Assembly (NCBI RefSeq): GCF_021018895.1 | Contig: NC_079364.1 | Span: 15,182,385-15,246,384 of the forward strand | Length of the DNA: 64,000 nucleotides | DNA from: Seriola aureovittata | Lineage: Eukaryota > Chordata > Actinopteri > Carangiformes > Carangidae | Reading direction: 5' to 3' | Shown here: positions 1 through 12,618 of the stretch, piece after piece | Layout: each line of letters starts with the position of its first letter | Position numbering within the stretch: position 1 is the first letter of the stretch | The notes under the pieces: model-generated | Databases searched by the model: none | The model's input: the letters and a program-made list of their open reading frames with translations, nothing else | Told to the model about the DNA's origin: nothing | Position numbers and translations under genes: made by a program

Positions 1-1313
1 CATGTTTTTGCAAATCTGATTGTGATTCATATCAGACCAACACAAACATCTCTGTGGATACAAGCTGTATTAATAACATGATGGACAGACATTTATTTCA
101 ATACACTTTGAGAGAGAATTTCAACATAAAGCTGGTGCTCTGACAAATTTCAGACAAAATATGAACCAGTCATGATAACATAGAATATTTTGAAAAAGAA
201 AAGAATAATAGTTAATTGGCTTGAGTTTTGCCTCACTGCTGCACCCTGACTTTGTGATGTGAATCATTGTTTTATAAAACACAGTCATGCAGAAGCGGAA
301 GTCCCTGCACTTTGTTGTGTGTGCATCTCTGTAGAGTGCAATCTGTGTACCAAGCCCTTGTAACTTTTTCATTTCTTTGTTTTCTTTTTCATGAAATGAC
401 CTTTCCTTACATGCAGAAAGAGCAGAGCAGAAAACAAGTTATACAGTAACAATGATTGGCATTCAAGCAACAGAGCAATCAGAGCCTGAAATTGCATTGA
501 AATTACAGAAGCTGTGAAAGTTGATGACAAAATGGAAAAGGTGGGACGAGATGAATCTAAAAATGTAATGTCATTATTTTAGCACTTTCACGCAAATCAC
601 CCTTTTAAACAGTCAAACACAAATCTCCAAAAGAGACGAGCAGGGCTGCCGGAATAAATAATCTATAATCTATCTGAACATTTACATTTCCTCTGAGGAG
701 AAAATTATACTCTTTACAACACAAAGCACAATACACAGCTGTCATTTAGTAGATTTTCCTCATACCTACAACAGTTTGCTATATGGCTATTAATAAGTCA
801 TTATAAGCTAATATTCAAACATAATCAATTAACTGAGAACAAACATAGGTAAATAACATAAAGTTAGAAAATGGTAAAAATGTAGAAAGAGATATGACAG
901 AGCCTCACAGATGAACAGATGCTCATACGGACAAATGTAAGACAAAGACCAATCTATAAGTTATATATCTGACTATCTCATACAGAATAACAGAAAACTG
1001 AGAGATACATTAAAGACCATGCTGGACAAATGAGTGTAACACTGTTTGTTGTCTTAAACTGGTCAGAGAGGCTCCTTTCTGTTTACATCAAGGTGCCGTT
1101 TGACTAGACAGCAACAACATAGGAAATGTCTTCAATCACAATCACAGGGTAGGTGAGGAAAATTGGAAATGTTTGTTGAAAATTGGAAATGTTTGGGGAA
1201 AATTGGGAAGAGATAGATTATTAAATGTGTGCCAACTGCAGAGAAGAAAAAGTAGGAAAACTAAGGAGCTAAACAAATAAGCTAGGGAAAGATACATAGA
1301 TTAAAATAATCAT

Positions 1314-1314
<1 letters not shown>
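1..1314. other. Non-coding AT-rich flank
   Basis: I see no convincing gene here. The short open frames at 121-372 (minus) and 267-449 (plus) have no recognisable domain. A small tandem duplication of a roughly 22-bp unit containing GAAAATTGGAAATGTTTG lies at about 1156-1207. Confidence 0.5.
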
Positions 1315-1345
<31 letters not shown>

Positions 1346-1375
1346 TAAAAAAAAAAAAAAAATTATTATTATTAT
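1315..1375. repeat. (TAA)n / poly-A / (TTA)n microsatellite
   Basis: About ten TAA units are followed by a run of 16 A and then TTA units. The two flanks are inverted relative to each other, so the tract could form a hairpin around the A run. It is probably the A/T-rich end of a mobile element, because repeat-like sequence follows directly. Confidence 0.85.
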
Positions 1376-1740
1376 ACATTTTATTTACAGCACTTTTAAA
1401 GGAACTCAAAGACACAAAAACAGAGCAGCAGGGCACAGGATTAAAAGTTGGTGGATGAAAAGAGGAAAAACTCTTATATAAAGCATCAGTGACAGAGGTG
1501 AGAATCAAAGTTAAATGTATGTATTTAATGTACATGGGGAGAGAGATCCCGAGGGTGGGGGCAGTTGTGGAGAAGGCTCTGTCACCCTGAATTCAGTGTT
1601 TGGTTCCTCTGGGTATGGATGGATGGTTTGACCCAGCTGAGTGGAGTTTTGGTGCTGGGGTGGGTTGGTGGTAGAGATCAGAGAGGTTCTGGAGGACTTT
1701 GTAGATGATGAGGAGGATCTTGAATTCGATGTTGTGCCAC
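1376..1740. repeat. Dispersed teleost repeat fragment
   Basis: The sequence starts with a motif typical of a common fish repeat (ATTTACAGCACTTTTAAAGG, then a stretch about accessory lengths of CTCAAAGAC). It ends with a stretch containing AGGAGGATCTTGAATTCGAT. The assignment rests on memory of such repeats in fish genomes, so the family name is left open. No coding potential is visible. Confidence 0.45.
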
Positions 1741-2289
1741 AAAGTATTCAATAATCACTTTCTTAAATCAGCAGTGTGGATTTTATTGACTGAAGGTATT
1801 AAATGAAGAATGTTGTTGAAGATCCTTGAACAAATTGTATGCTGCCTCTTCAGAATTTAACTGGCGCTCAGAGCATAATGCAAACGCTTGAAATTGCATT
1901 TCTTAAAAGCCAGTGGGGAAGAATCTAATCTAATCTAAATCTAAGTACAAACATGACAGCCTTCAACACAAGCAAAATCCATCATATTTCTGCTTTTATC
2001 TGAACTGCCAAATTCCAACAACCTGCTCAAATTGAGTCTCTGCAGCTTGTCTGTTAATGCTAAATATGCTGCTAAAATATGTGTGATGTTTTGACATTCC
2101 CTCAGATTGTTAGTTTTCAGGGTTTAAATCATTTTTGTCATTTTTACACAGGAATTTTAGTGTTAAACTTTTATGATTTCCTCCATATAACCTACTACAA
2201 TATGTTTCAAAGGCGTAGGTTTGGTCTCAACATTGGTAGGGACACAACAACCCGCCACTCCTCCAAAACAGGGCCGTCAAACAAGTGGT
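1741..2289. other. Non-coding stretch, possible repeat fragment
   Basis: No gene is visible. TAATC units are repeated at about 1924-1940. The part near 2210-2285 (GGTTTGGTCTCAACATTGG) resembles an interspersed fish repeat, but I cannot name it. The 74-codon open frame at 2079-2303 has no recognisable features. Confidence 0.35.
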
Positions 2290-2752
2290 TTATTAACATT
2301 TAAAATCTGAATTTACATTCATGAATGCCCATATGCAAATGTTATACAATGAATTTCCATATAGGAAATATATGTACGTTTGAAGTAAAATCATATATGT
2401 AGTTAAAATACAGCCTATATATGTAAAAATTGCAATGCAACCTGTTTGAAATTGGAACAATATCATATATTGACATATATTTCGAGCTAATACAAACATA
2501 TATTTAAGTATGTCTATTTATATTATAAACATATGTTACATCAATATGTATCCATCCCAAAGCCTATCAATATATGTTCATATTATGTATGTAAATATAA
2601 AATATAAACATGTATGTTTAAATTGAATAAGAATTTATTAAGAAAATAATATAAAAATAAATAGAATTTTAATAAGCATGTCGTTTTAAAGAAGTTGAAT
2701 TTTACTATGAGCACTTCATATATGTTATAAAATTATACCCCCATATATCCAA
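2290..2752. repeat. CATATATG-rich AT stretch abutting the satellite
   Basis: Short motifs of the type CATATATG, ACATATAT and TATATATG recur irregularly over about 450 bp, ending at the first satellite unit. No fixed period is obvious by eye. It may be an old, decayed simple repeat or an AT-rich boundary of the array. Confidence 0.5.
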
Positions 2753-2980
2753 CATGGTAAGGTACACAAATGTCAAGAAACATCAAAGTATAGTATGGCA
2801 TAAAGAGTCATAGTATAATATGGCTTAAAAATGTCAAAAAACGTAATAGTATAGTATGGCATAAAAATGTCAAAAAACGTCATAGTATGGTATGGCATGA
2901 AATATCATAGTATAGTATGGCATAGAACTCTCAAAAAACGTCACAGTAAAATATGGCTTCAAAATGTCATAAAATCTAAT

Positions 2981-3145
2981 GTTTAAGTCTTTGGATTGTG
3001 GAAGGTCGGCAAAGATAATCCATACAGATAGAGGGAGAACATGCAATCGCAACACAGAAATGCCCTGTGCCCAGGATTCGAACCCAGGACCTTCTTTGTT
3101 GAAGGTTAGAATGCTAACCACTGTACCACCGTCTTAACACAGCAC
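2981..3145 (-). repeat. tRNA-like (SINE-like) insert 1, class A, full length
   Basis: Read on the minus strand it starts near GTGCTGTGTTAAGACGG. It carries a Pol III A-box-like TGGTACAGTGG and a B-box GGTTCGAATCC about 33 nt further on. Between them is a 6-bp hairpin, ACCTTC/GAAGGT. The head resembles tRNA of the Glu/Gly type. The body resembles a repeat widespread in teleosts (GCATGTTCTCCC, then CAATCCAAAGAC). A TTTT tract at 2974-2971 could end a Pol III transcript. Confidence 0.8.
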
Positions 3146-3891
3146 AAAATCATGGTGAAGTGCAGGGCATAAAATAATCATAAAAGGGTACAATAGTATG
3201 GTAAGGAATAAAAATGTCAAAAAACGTCATAGTATAGTATAGCATAAAAATGTCCTAAAACGTCATAGTATAATATGGCATAAAAATGTCAAAAAAACGT
3301 CATAGTATAGTATGGCATAAAACTGTCCTAAAACATCATAGTATAATATGGCATAAAAATGTCAAAAAACGTCATAGTATGGTATGGCATGAAATATCAT
3401 AGTATAGTATGGCATAAAAATAACCTAAAACGTCATAGTATAGTATGGCAGAAAAACGTGCAAAAACGTCATAGTATGGTATGGCATGAAATATCATAGT
3501 ATAGTATGGCATAAAAATGTCAAAAAACGTCATAGTATAGTATGGCATAAAAATGTCAAAAAAGGTCATAGTATGGTATGGCATAAAAATGTCAAAAAAC
3601 GTCATAGTATAGTATGGCATAAAAATGTCAAAAAAACATCATAGTATAATATGGCATAAAAATGTCAAAAAACGTCATAGTATGGTATGGCATGAAATAT
3701 CATAGTATAGTATGGCATAAAAATAACCTAAAACGTCATAGTATAGTATGGCATAAAAACGTCCAAAAACGTCATAGTATGGTATGGCATGAAATATCAT
3801 AGTATAGTATGGCATAAAAATGTCAAAAAACGTCACAGAATAGTATGGCATAAAACTGTCAAAAAAGGCTATAGCATGGTAAGGTACACAA

Positions 3892-4590
3892 ATGTCAAAG
3901 AAACATCAAGGTATAGTATGGCATATAAATGCTCAAAAATGTCATGGTATAGTATGGCATAAAAATGTCCCAAAACGTCATAGTATAGTATGTCATAAAA
4001 ATGTCAAAAAAGGTTATAGCATTGTAAGGTACAAAAATGTCAAGAAACATAAAGGTATAGTATGGCATAAAGAGTCATAGTATAATATGGCATAAATATG
4101 TCAAAAAACGTCACAGTATAGTATGGCAGAAAAATGTCCTAAAACGTCATAGTATAGTATGGCATAAAAATGTCAAAAAACGTCACAGAATAGTATGGCA
4201 TAAAACTGTCAAAAAAGGCTATAGCATGGTAAGGTACACAAATGTCAAAGAAACATCAAGGTATAGTATGGCATATAAATGCTCAAAAATGTCATGGTAT
4301 AGTATGGCATAAAAATGTCCCAAAACGTCATAGTATAGTATGTCATAAAAATGTCAAAAAAGGTTATAGCATTGTAAGGTACAAAAATGTCAAGAAACAT
4401 AAAGGTATAGTATGGCATAAAGAGTCATAGTATAATATGGCATAAATATGTCAAAAAACGTCACAGTATAGTATGGCAGAAAAATGTCCTAAAACGTCAT
4501 AGTATAGTATGGCAGAAAAACGTCCAAAAACGTCATTGTATAGTATGCCATAAAAATGTCAAAAAAGGTTATAGCATGGTAAGGTACACA
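3892..4590. repeat. 350-bp direct duplication within the array
   Basis: The segment around 3892-4080 recurs, apparently without change, at 4242-4430 (offset 350 bp), together with the sequence around it. The identity suggests a recent duplication by unequal exchange. An assembly artefact is also possible. Confidence 0.85.
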
Positions 4591-7181
4591 ACTGTCAAGA
4601 AACATCAAAGTATAGTACGGCATAAAGAGTCATAGTATAGTATGGCATACAAAAGTCAAAAAACGTCATAGTATAGTATGGCATAAAAATGTAAAAAAAA
4701 ACGTCATAGTATAGTATGGCATAAAAATGTCAAAAAACGTCATAGTATAGTATGGCATAAAAATGTTTTAAAAAAACGTCATAGTATGGTATGGCATGAA
4801 ATATCATAGTATAGTATGGCATAAATCTGTCAAAAAAGGCTATAGCATGGTAAGGTACACAAATGTCAAGAAATATCAAAGTATAGTATCGCATAAAGAG
4901 TGATAGTACAATATGGCATAAAAATGGCAAAAAACGTCATAGTATAGTATGGCATAAAAATGTAAAAAAAACCGTCATAGTATAGTATGGCATAAAAATG
5001 TCAAAAAACATCATGGTATAGTATGGTATAAAAATTTCGAAAAACGTCATGTTATAGTATGGCATAAAAATGTCAAAAAACATCATAGTATAGTATGGCA
5101 TAAAAATGTTTAAAAAAAACGTCATAGTATAGTATGGCATAAAAATGTCAAAAAACGTCATAGTATAGTATGGCATGAAATATCATAGTATAGTATGGCA
5201 TAAAAATGTCAAAAAACGTCATAGTATGGTATGGCATGAAATATCATAGTATAGTATGGCATAAAAATATCCTAAAACGTCATAGTATAGTATAACATAA
5301 AAATGTCAAAAAACATCATGGTATAGTATGGCATAAAACTGTCCTAAAACATCATAGTATAATATGGCATAAAAATGTCAAAAAGCGTCATAGTATGGTG
5401 TGGCATGTAATATCATAGAATAGTATGGCATAAAAATGTCAAAAAACGTCATAGTATATTATGTCATAAAAATGTCAAAAAAGGTTATAGCATGGTAAGG
5501 TACACAAATGTCAAGAAACATCAAAGTATATTATGGCATAAAGAGTCATAGTAAAATATGGCATAAAAATGTCAAAAAGTGTCATAGTATAGAAAGGAAT
5601 AAAAATGTAGAAAAAAAAAGTCATAGTATAGTATGGCATAAAAATGTCAAAAAACGTCATAGTATGGTATGGCATGAAATATCATAGTATAGTATGGCAT
5701 AAAAATCTTTAAAAAAAACGTCATAGTATAGTATGGCATAAAAATGTCAAAAAACGTCACAGTATAGTTTGGCATAAAACTGTCAAAAAAGGCTATAGCA
5801 TGGTAAGGTACACAAATGTCAAGAAATATCAAAGTATAGTATGGCATAAAGAGTCATAGTATAATATGGCATAAAAATGTCAAAAACGTCATAGTATGGT
5901 ATGGCATAAAAATGTCAAAAAACGTCATAGTATAGTATGGCATAAAAATGTTTAATAAAAACGTCATAGTATAGTATGGCAGAAAAATGTCAAAAAACGT
6001 CACAGTATAGTATGGCATAAAAATGTCAAAAAAGGCTATTGCATGGTAAGGTACACAAATGTCAAGAAATATCAAAGTATAGTATGGCAAAAAGAGTCAT
6101 AGTATAATATGGCAAAAAAATGTCAAAAAACATCATAGTATAGTATGGCATAAAAATGTCAAAAAACGTCATAGTATAGTATGGCATAAAAATGTTTAAA
6201 AAACGTCATAGTATAGTATGGCATAAAAATATGAAAAAACGTCATAGTATAGTATGGCATAAAAATGTCAAAAAACGTCATAGAATAGCATGGCATAAAA
6301 ATGTAAAAAAAAACGTCATAGTATAGTATGTCATAAAAATCTCAAAAAATGTTATAGTATTGTAAGGTACAAAAATGTCAAGAAACATAAAGGTATAGTA
6401 TGGCATAAAGAGTCATAGTATAATATGGCATAAAAATGTCAAAAAACGTCACAGTATAGTATGGCATAAAAATGTCCTAAAACATCATGGTATAGTATGG
6501 TATAAAAACTTCGAAAAACGTCATGGTATAGTATGGCATAAAAATGTCAAAAAACATCATAGTATAGTATGGCATAAAAATCTTTAAAAAAAACGTCATA
6601 GTATAGTATGGCATAAAAATGTCAAAAAACGTCATAGTATAGTTTGGCATAAAAATGTCAAAAAAGGTTATAGCATGGTAAGGTACACAACTGTCAAGAA
6701 ACATCAAAGTATAGTACGGCATAAAGAGTCATAGTATAGTATGGCATAAAAATGTCAAAAAACGTCATAGTATAGTATGGCATGAAAATGTAAAAAAACA
6801 TCATGGTATAGTATGGCATAAAAATGTCAAAAAACATCATAGTATAGTATGGCATAAAAATGTTTAATAAAAACGTCATAGTATAGTATGGCATAAAAAT
6901 GTCAAAAAACGTCACAGTATAGTATGGCATAAAACTGTCAAAAAAGGCTATTGCATGGTAAGGTACACAAATGTCAAGAAATATCAAAGTATAGTATGGC
7001 AAAAAGAGTCATAGTATAATATGGCAAAAAAATGTCAAAAAACATCATAGTATAGTATGGCATAAAAATGTCAAAAAACGTCATAGTATGGTATGGCATG
7101 AAATATCATAGTATAGTATGGCATAGAACTCTCAAAAAACGTCACAGTAAAATATGGCTTCAAAATGTCATAAAATCTAAT

Positions 7182-7346
7182 GTTTAAGTCTTTGGATTGG
7201 GGAAGGTGGGCAAAAATAATCCATACAGATAGAGGGAGAACATGCAATTGCAACACAGAAATGCCCTATGCCCAGGATTCGAACCCAGGACCTTCTTTGT
7301 TGAAGGTTAGAATGCTAACCACTGTACCACCGTCTTAACACAGCAC
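7182..7346 (-). repeat. tRNA-like insert 2, class A, full length
   Basis: Both Pol III boxes are intact. Diagnostic changes are GGATTGGGGAAGGTGGGCAA (plus strand) and AATTGC in place of AATCGC. Confidence 0.8.
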
Positions 7347-7985
7347 AAAATCATGGTGAAGTGTAGTGCATAAAATAATCATAAAAGGGTACAATAGTAT
7401 GGTAAGGAATAAAAATGTCCTAAAACGTCATAGTATAGTATGGCATAAAAATGTCAAAAAATGTCAAAAAACATCATGGTATAGTATGGTATAAAAATTT
7501 CGAAAAACGTCATAGTATGGTATGGCATGAAATATCATAGTATAGTATGGCATAAAACTGTCAAAAAAGGCTATAGCATGGTAAGGTACACAAATGTCAA
7601 GAAATATCATAGTATAGTATGGCATAAAACTGTCAAAAAAGGCTATAGCATGGTAAGGTACACAAATGTCAAGAAATATCAAAGTATAGTACGGCATAAA
7701 GAGTTATAGTATTATATGGCATAAAAATGTCAAAAAACATCATAGTATAGTATGGCATAAAAATGTCAAAAAAACATCATAGTATGGTATGGCATGAAAA
7801 TGTCAAAAAACATCATAGTATAGTATTGCATAAAAATGTCAAAAAACATCATAGTATAGTATGGCAGAAAAATGTCAAAAAACGTCATAGTATGGTATGG
7901 CATGAAATATCATAGTATAGTATGGCATAGAACTCTCAAAAAACGTCACAGTAAAATATGGCTTCAAAATGTCATAAAATCTAAT

Positions 7986-8150
7986 GTTTAAGTCTTTGGA
8001 TTGTGGAAGGTCGGCAAAGATAATCCATACAGATAGAGGGAGAACATGCAATCACAACACAGAAATGCCCTATACCCAGGATTCGAACCCAGGACCTTCT
8101 TTGTTGAAGGTTAGAATGCTAACCACTGTACCACCGTCTTAACACAGCAC
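7986..8150 (-). repeat. tRNA-like insert 3, class A, full length
   Basis: Both boxes are intact. Diagnostic changes are AATCACAACACAG and TATACCCAGG on the plus strand. It lies only about 640 bp from insert 2. Confidence 0.8.
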
Positions 8151-10498
8151 AAAATCATGGTGAAGTGTAGGGCATAAAATAATTATAAAAGGGTACAATA
8201 GTATGGTAAGGAATAAAAATGTCAAAAAACGTCATAGTATAGTATAGCATAAAAATGTCCTAAAACGTCATAGTATAATATGGCATAAAAATGTCAAAAA
8301 ACGTCATAGTATAGTATGGCATAAATCTGTCCTAAAACATCATAGTATAATATGGCCAAAAAATGTCAAAAAACGTCATAGTATGGTATGGCATGAAATA
8401 TCATAGTATAGTATGACATAAAAATGTCAAAAAATGTCATAGTATAGTATGGCATTAAAATGTCAAAAAACGTCATAGTATAGTATGGCATAAAAATGTA
8501 AAAAAAAAACGCCATAGTGTAGTATGGCATAAAAATGTCAAAAAACGTCATAGTATAGTATGGCATAAAAATGTCAAAAGACGTCATAGTATGGTATGGC
8601 ATGAAATATAGTATAGTATGGCATAAAAATGTCAAAAAACGTCATAGTATAGTATGGCATAAAAATGTCAAAAAACGTCATAGTATGGTATGGCATGAAA
8701 TATCATAGTATAGTATGGCATAAAACTGTCAAAAAAGGCTATAGCATGGTAAGGTACACAAATGTCAAGAAATATCAAAGTATAGTATGGCATAAAGAGT
8801 CATAGTATAGTATGGCATAAAAATGTCAAAAAACATCATAGTACAGTAAGGCATAAAAATGCTAAAAAATTTCATGGTATAGTATGGCATAAAAATGTCG
8901 TAAAACTTCATAGTATAGTATGACAGAAAAACGTCCAAAAACGTCATAGTATATTATGTCATAAAAATGTCAAAAAAGGTTATAGCATGGTAAGGTACAC
9001 AAATGTCAAGAAACATCAAAGTATAATATGGCATAAAGAGTAATAGTATAGTATGGCATAAAAATGTCAAAAACGTCATAGTATAGTATGGCATAAAAAT
9101 GTTTAATAAAAACGTCATAGTATAGTATGGCATAAAAATGTCAAAAAATGTCATAGTATAGTATGCCATAAAAATGTAAAAAAAAACGTCATAGTATAGT
9201 ATGGCATAAAAATGTCAAAAAACATCATAGTATGGTATGGCATGAAATATCATAGTATAGTATGGCATAAAAATGTCAAAAAACGTCACAGTATAGTATG
9301 GCATAAAAATGTCAAAAAACGTCACAGTATAGTATGGCATAAAAATGTCAAAAAACGTCATAGTATAGTATGGCAGAAAAACGTCCAAAAACGTCATAGT
9401 ATATTATGTCATAAAAATGTCAAAAAAGGTTATAGCATGGTAAGGTACACAAATGTCAAGAAACATCAAAGTATAATATGCATAAAGAGTCATAGTATAG
9501 TATGGCATAAAAATGTCAAAAAACATCATAGTATAGTATGGCATAAAAATGTCAAAAACGTCATAGTATAGTATGGCATAAAAATATTTAATAAGAACGT
9601 CATAGTATAGTATGGCATAAAAATGTCAAAAAACGTCATAGTATGGTATGGCATGAAATATCATAGTATAGTATGGCATAAAAATGTCAAAAAACGTCAC
9701 AGTATGGTATGGCATGAAATATCATAGTAGAGTATGACATAAAAATGTCAAAAAACGTCATAATATAGTACGGCATAAAAATGTCAAAAAACATCATAGT
9801 ATAGTATGGAATAAAAATGTCAAAAAACATCATAGTATAGTATGGCAAAAAAATGTCAAAAAACATCATAGTATAGTATGGCATAAAAATGTCAAAAAAG
9901 GTTATATCATGGTAAGGTACACAAATGTCAAGAAACCTCATAGTATAGTATGGCATAAAGAGTCATAGTATAGTATGGCATAAAAATGTCAAAAAAACGT
10001 CATAGTATAGTATGGCATAAAAATGTTAAAAAAAACATCATAATATAATAAGGCATATAAATGCTCAAAAATTTCATGGTATAGTATGGCATAAAAATGT
10101 CAAAAAACGTCACAGTATAGTATGGCATAAAAATGTCAAAAAACGTCATAGTATAGTATGGCAAAAAAATGTCAAAAAAGGTTATAGCATGGTAAGGTAC
10201 ACAAATGTCAAGAAATATCATAGTATAGTATGGCATAAAAATGTCAAAAAACATCATAGTATAGTATGGCATAAAAATGTCAAAAAACATCATAGTATAG
10301 TATGGCATAAAAATGTCAAAAAACGTCATAGTATAGTATGGCATAAAAATGTCAAAAAACATCATAGTATAGTATGGCAGAAAAATGTCAAAAAACGTCA
10401 TAGTATGGTATGGCATGAAATATCATAGTATAGTATGGCATAGAACTCTCAAAAAACGTCACAGTAAAATATGGCTTCAAAATGTCATAAAATCTAAT

Positions 10499-10643
10499 GT
10501 TTAAGTCTTTGGATTGTGGAAGGTCGGCAAAGATAATCCATACAGATAGAGGGAGAACATGCAATCGCAACACAGAAATGCCCTATGCCCAGGATTCGAA
10601 CCCAGGACCTTCTTTGTTGAAGGTTAGAATGCTAACGACTGTA
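10499..10643 (-). repeat. tRNA-like insert 4, class A, truncated
   Basis: The A-box end is lost: after GCTAACGACTGTA the sequence jumps straight into a satellite unit. The B-box remains, so the internal promoter is broken. Confidence 0.8.
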
Positions 10644-11659
10644 AAAATGTCAAAAAAACGTCATAGTATAGTATGGCATAAAACTGTCCTAAAACATCAT
10701 AGTATAATATGGCATAAAAATGTCAAAAAACGTCATAGTATGGTATGGCATGAAATATCATAGTATAGTATGGCATAAAAATAACCTAAAACGTCATAGT
10801 ATAGTATGGCAGAAAAACGTGCAAAAACGTCATAGTATGGTATGGCATGAAATATCATAGTATAGTATGGCATAAAAATGTCAAAAAACGTCATAGTATA
10901 GTATGGCATAAAAATGTCAAAAAACGTCATAGTATAGTATGGCATAAAAATGTCCTAAAACATCATGGTATAGTATGGTATAAAAACTTCGAAAAACGTC
11001 ATGGTATAGTATGGCATAAAAATGTCAAAAAACATCATAGTATAGTATGGCATAAAAATGTTTAAAAAAAACGTCATAGTATAGTATGGCATAAAAATGT
11101 CAAAAAACGTCATAGTATAGTATGGCATAAAACTGTCAAAAAAGGCTATTGCATGGTAAGGTACACAACTGTCAAGAAACATCAAAGTATAGTACGGCAT
11201 AAAGAGTCATAGTATAGTATGGCATAAAAATGTCAAAAAACGTCATAGTATAGTATGGCATGAAAATGTAAAAAAACATCATGGTATAGTATGGCATAAA
11301 AATGTCAAAAAACATCATAGTATAGTATGGCATAAAAATGTTTAATAAAAACGTCATAGTATAGTATGGCATAAAAATGTCAAAAAACGTCACAGTATAG
11401 TATGGCATAAAACTGTCAAAAAAGGCTATTGCATGGTAAGGTACACAAATGTCAAGAAATATCAAAGTATAGTATGGCAAAAAGAGTCATAGTATAATAT
11501 GGCAAAAAAATGTCAAAAAACATCATAGTATAGTATGGCATAAAAATGTCAAAAAACGTCATAGTATGGTATGGCATGAAATATCATAGTATAGTATGGC
11601 ATAGAACTCTCAAAAAACGTCACAGTAAAATATGGCTTCAAAATGTCATAAAATCTAAT

Positions 11660-11824
11660 GTTTAAGTCTTTGGATTGGGGAAGGTGGGCAAAAATAATCC
11701 ATACAGATAGAGGGAGAACATGCAATTGCAACACAGAAATGCCCTATGCCCAGGATTCGAACCCAGGACCTTCTTTGTTGAAGGTTAGAATGCTAACCAC
11801 TGTACCACCGTCTTAACACAGCAC
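11660..11824 (-). repeat. tRNA-like insert 5, class A, duplicate of insert 2
   Basis: It shares the private changes of insert 2 (GGATTGGGGAAGG, AATTGC) at an offset of 4478 bp, so it arose by block duplication and not by separate insertion. Confidence 0.8.
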
Positions 11825-12453
11825 AAAATCATGGTGAAGTGTAGTGCATAAAATAATCATAAAAGGGTACAATAGTATGGTAAGGAATAAAAATGTCCTA
11901 AAACGTCATAGTATAGTATGGCATAAAAATGTCAAAAAACATCATGGTATAGTATGGTATAAAAATTTCGAAAAACGTCATAGTATGGTATGGCATGAAA
12001 TATCATAGTATAGTATGGCATAAAACTGTCAAAAAAGGCTATAGCATGGTAAGGTACACAAATGTCAAGAAATATCATAGTATAGTATGGCATAAAACTG
12101 TCAAAAAAGGCTATAGCATGGTAAGGTACACAAATGTCAAGAAATATCAAAGTATAGTACGGCATAAAGAGTTATAGTATTATATGGCATAAAAATGTCA
12201 AAAAACATCATAGTATAGTATGGCATAAAAATGTCAAAAAAACATCATAGTATGGTATGGCATGAAAATGTCAAAAAACATCATAGTATAGTATTGCATA
12301 AAAATGTCAAAAAACATCATAGTATAGTATGGCAGAAAAATGTCAAAAAACGTCATAGTATGGTATGGCATGAAATATCATAGTATAGTATGGCATAGAA
12401 CTCTCAAAAAACGTCACAGTAAAATATGGCTTCAAAATGTCATAAAATCTAAT

Positions 12454-12618
12454 GTTTAAGTCTTTGGATTGTGGAAGGTCGGCAAAGATAATCCATACAG
12501 ATAGAGGGAGAACATGCAATCACAACACAGAAATGCCCTATACCCAGGATTCGAACCCAGGACCTTCTTTGTTGAAGGTTAGAATGCTAACCACTGTACC
12601 ACCGTCTTAACACAGCAC
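12454..12618 (-). repeat. tRNA-like insert 6, class A, duplicate of insert 3
   Basis: It shares AATCACAACACAG and TATACCCAGG with insert 3, at an offset of 4468 bp. Confidence 0.8.

Larger units (their letters stand above)
6477..10810. repeat. Higher-order block, copy 1 (about 4.4 kb)
   Basis: This block contains three tRNA-like inserts (7182, 7986, 10499) and matches 10955-15265 nearly base for base. The offset is 4478 bp at the left, 4468 bp from about 7464 and 4456 bp near 10388. The steps reflect small indels, for example an extra 10-bp ATGTCAAAAA at about 7450. Confidence 0.85.

Noticed and set aside
3060..3135. Genuine tRNA gene
   Set aside because: A- and B-boxes are present, but no 7-bp acceptor stem or proper 7-nt anticodon loop can be formed, and the SINE-like body follows directly.
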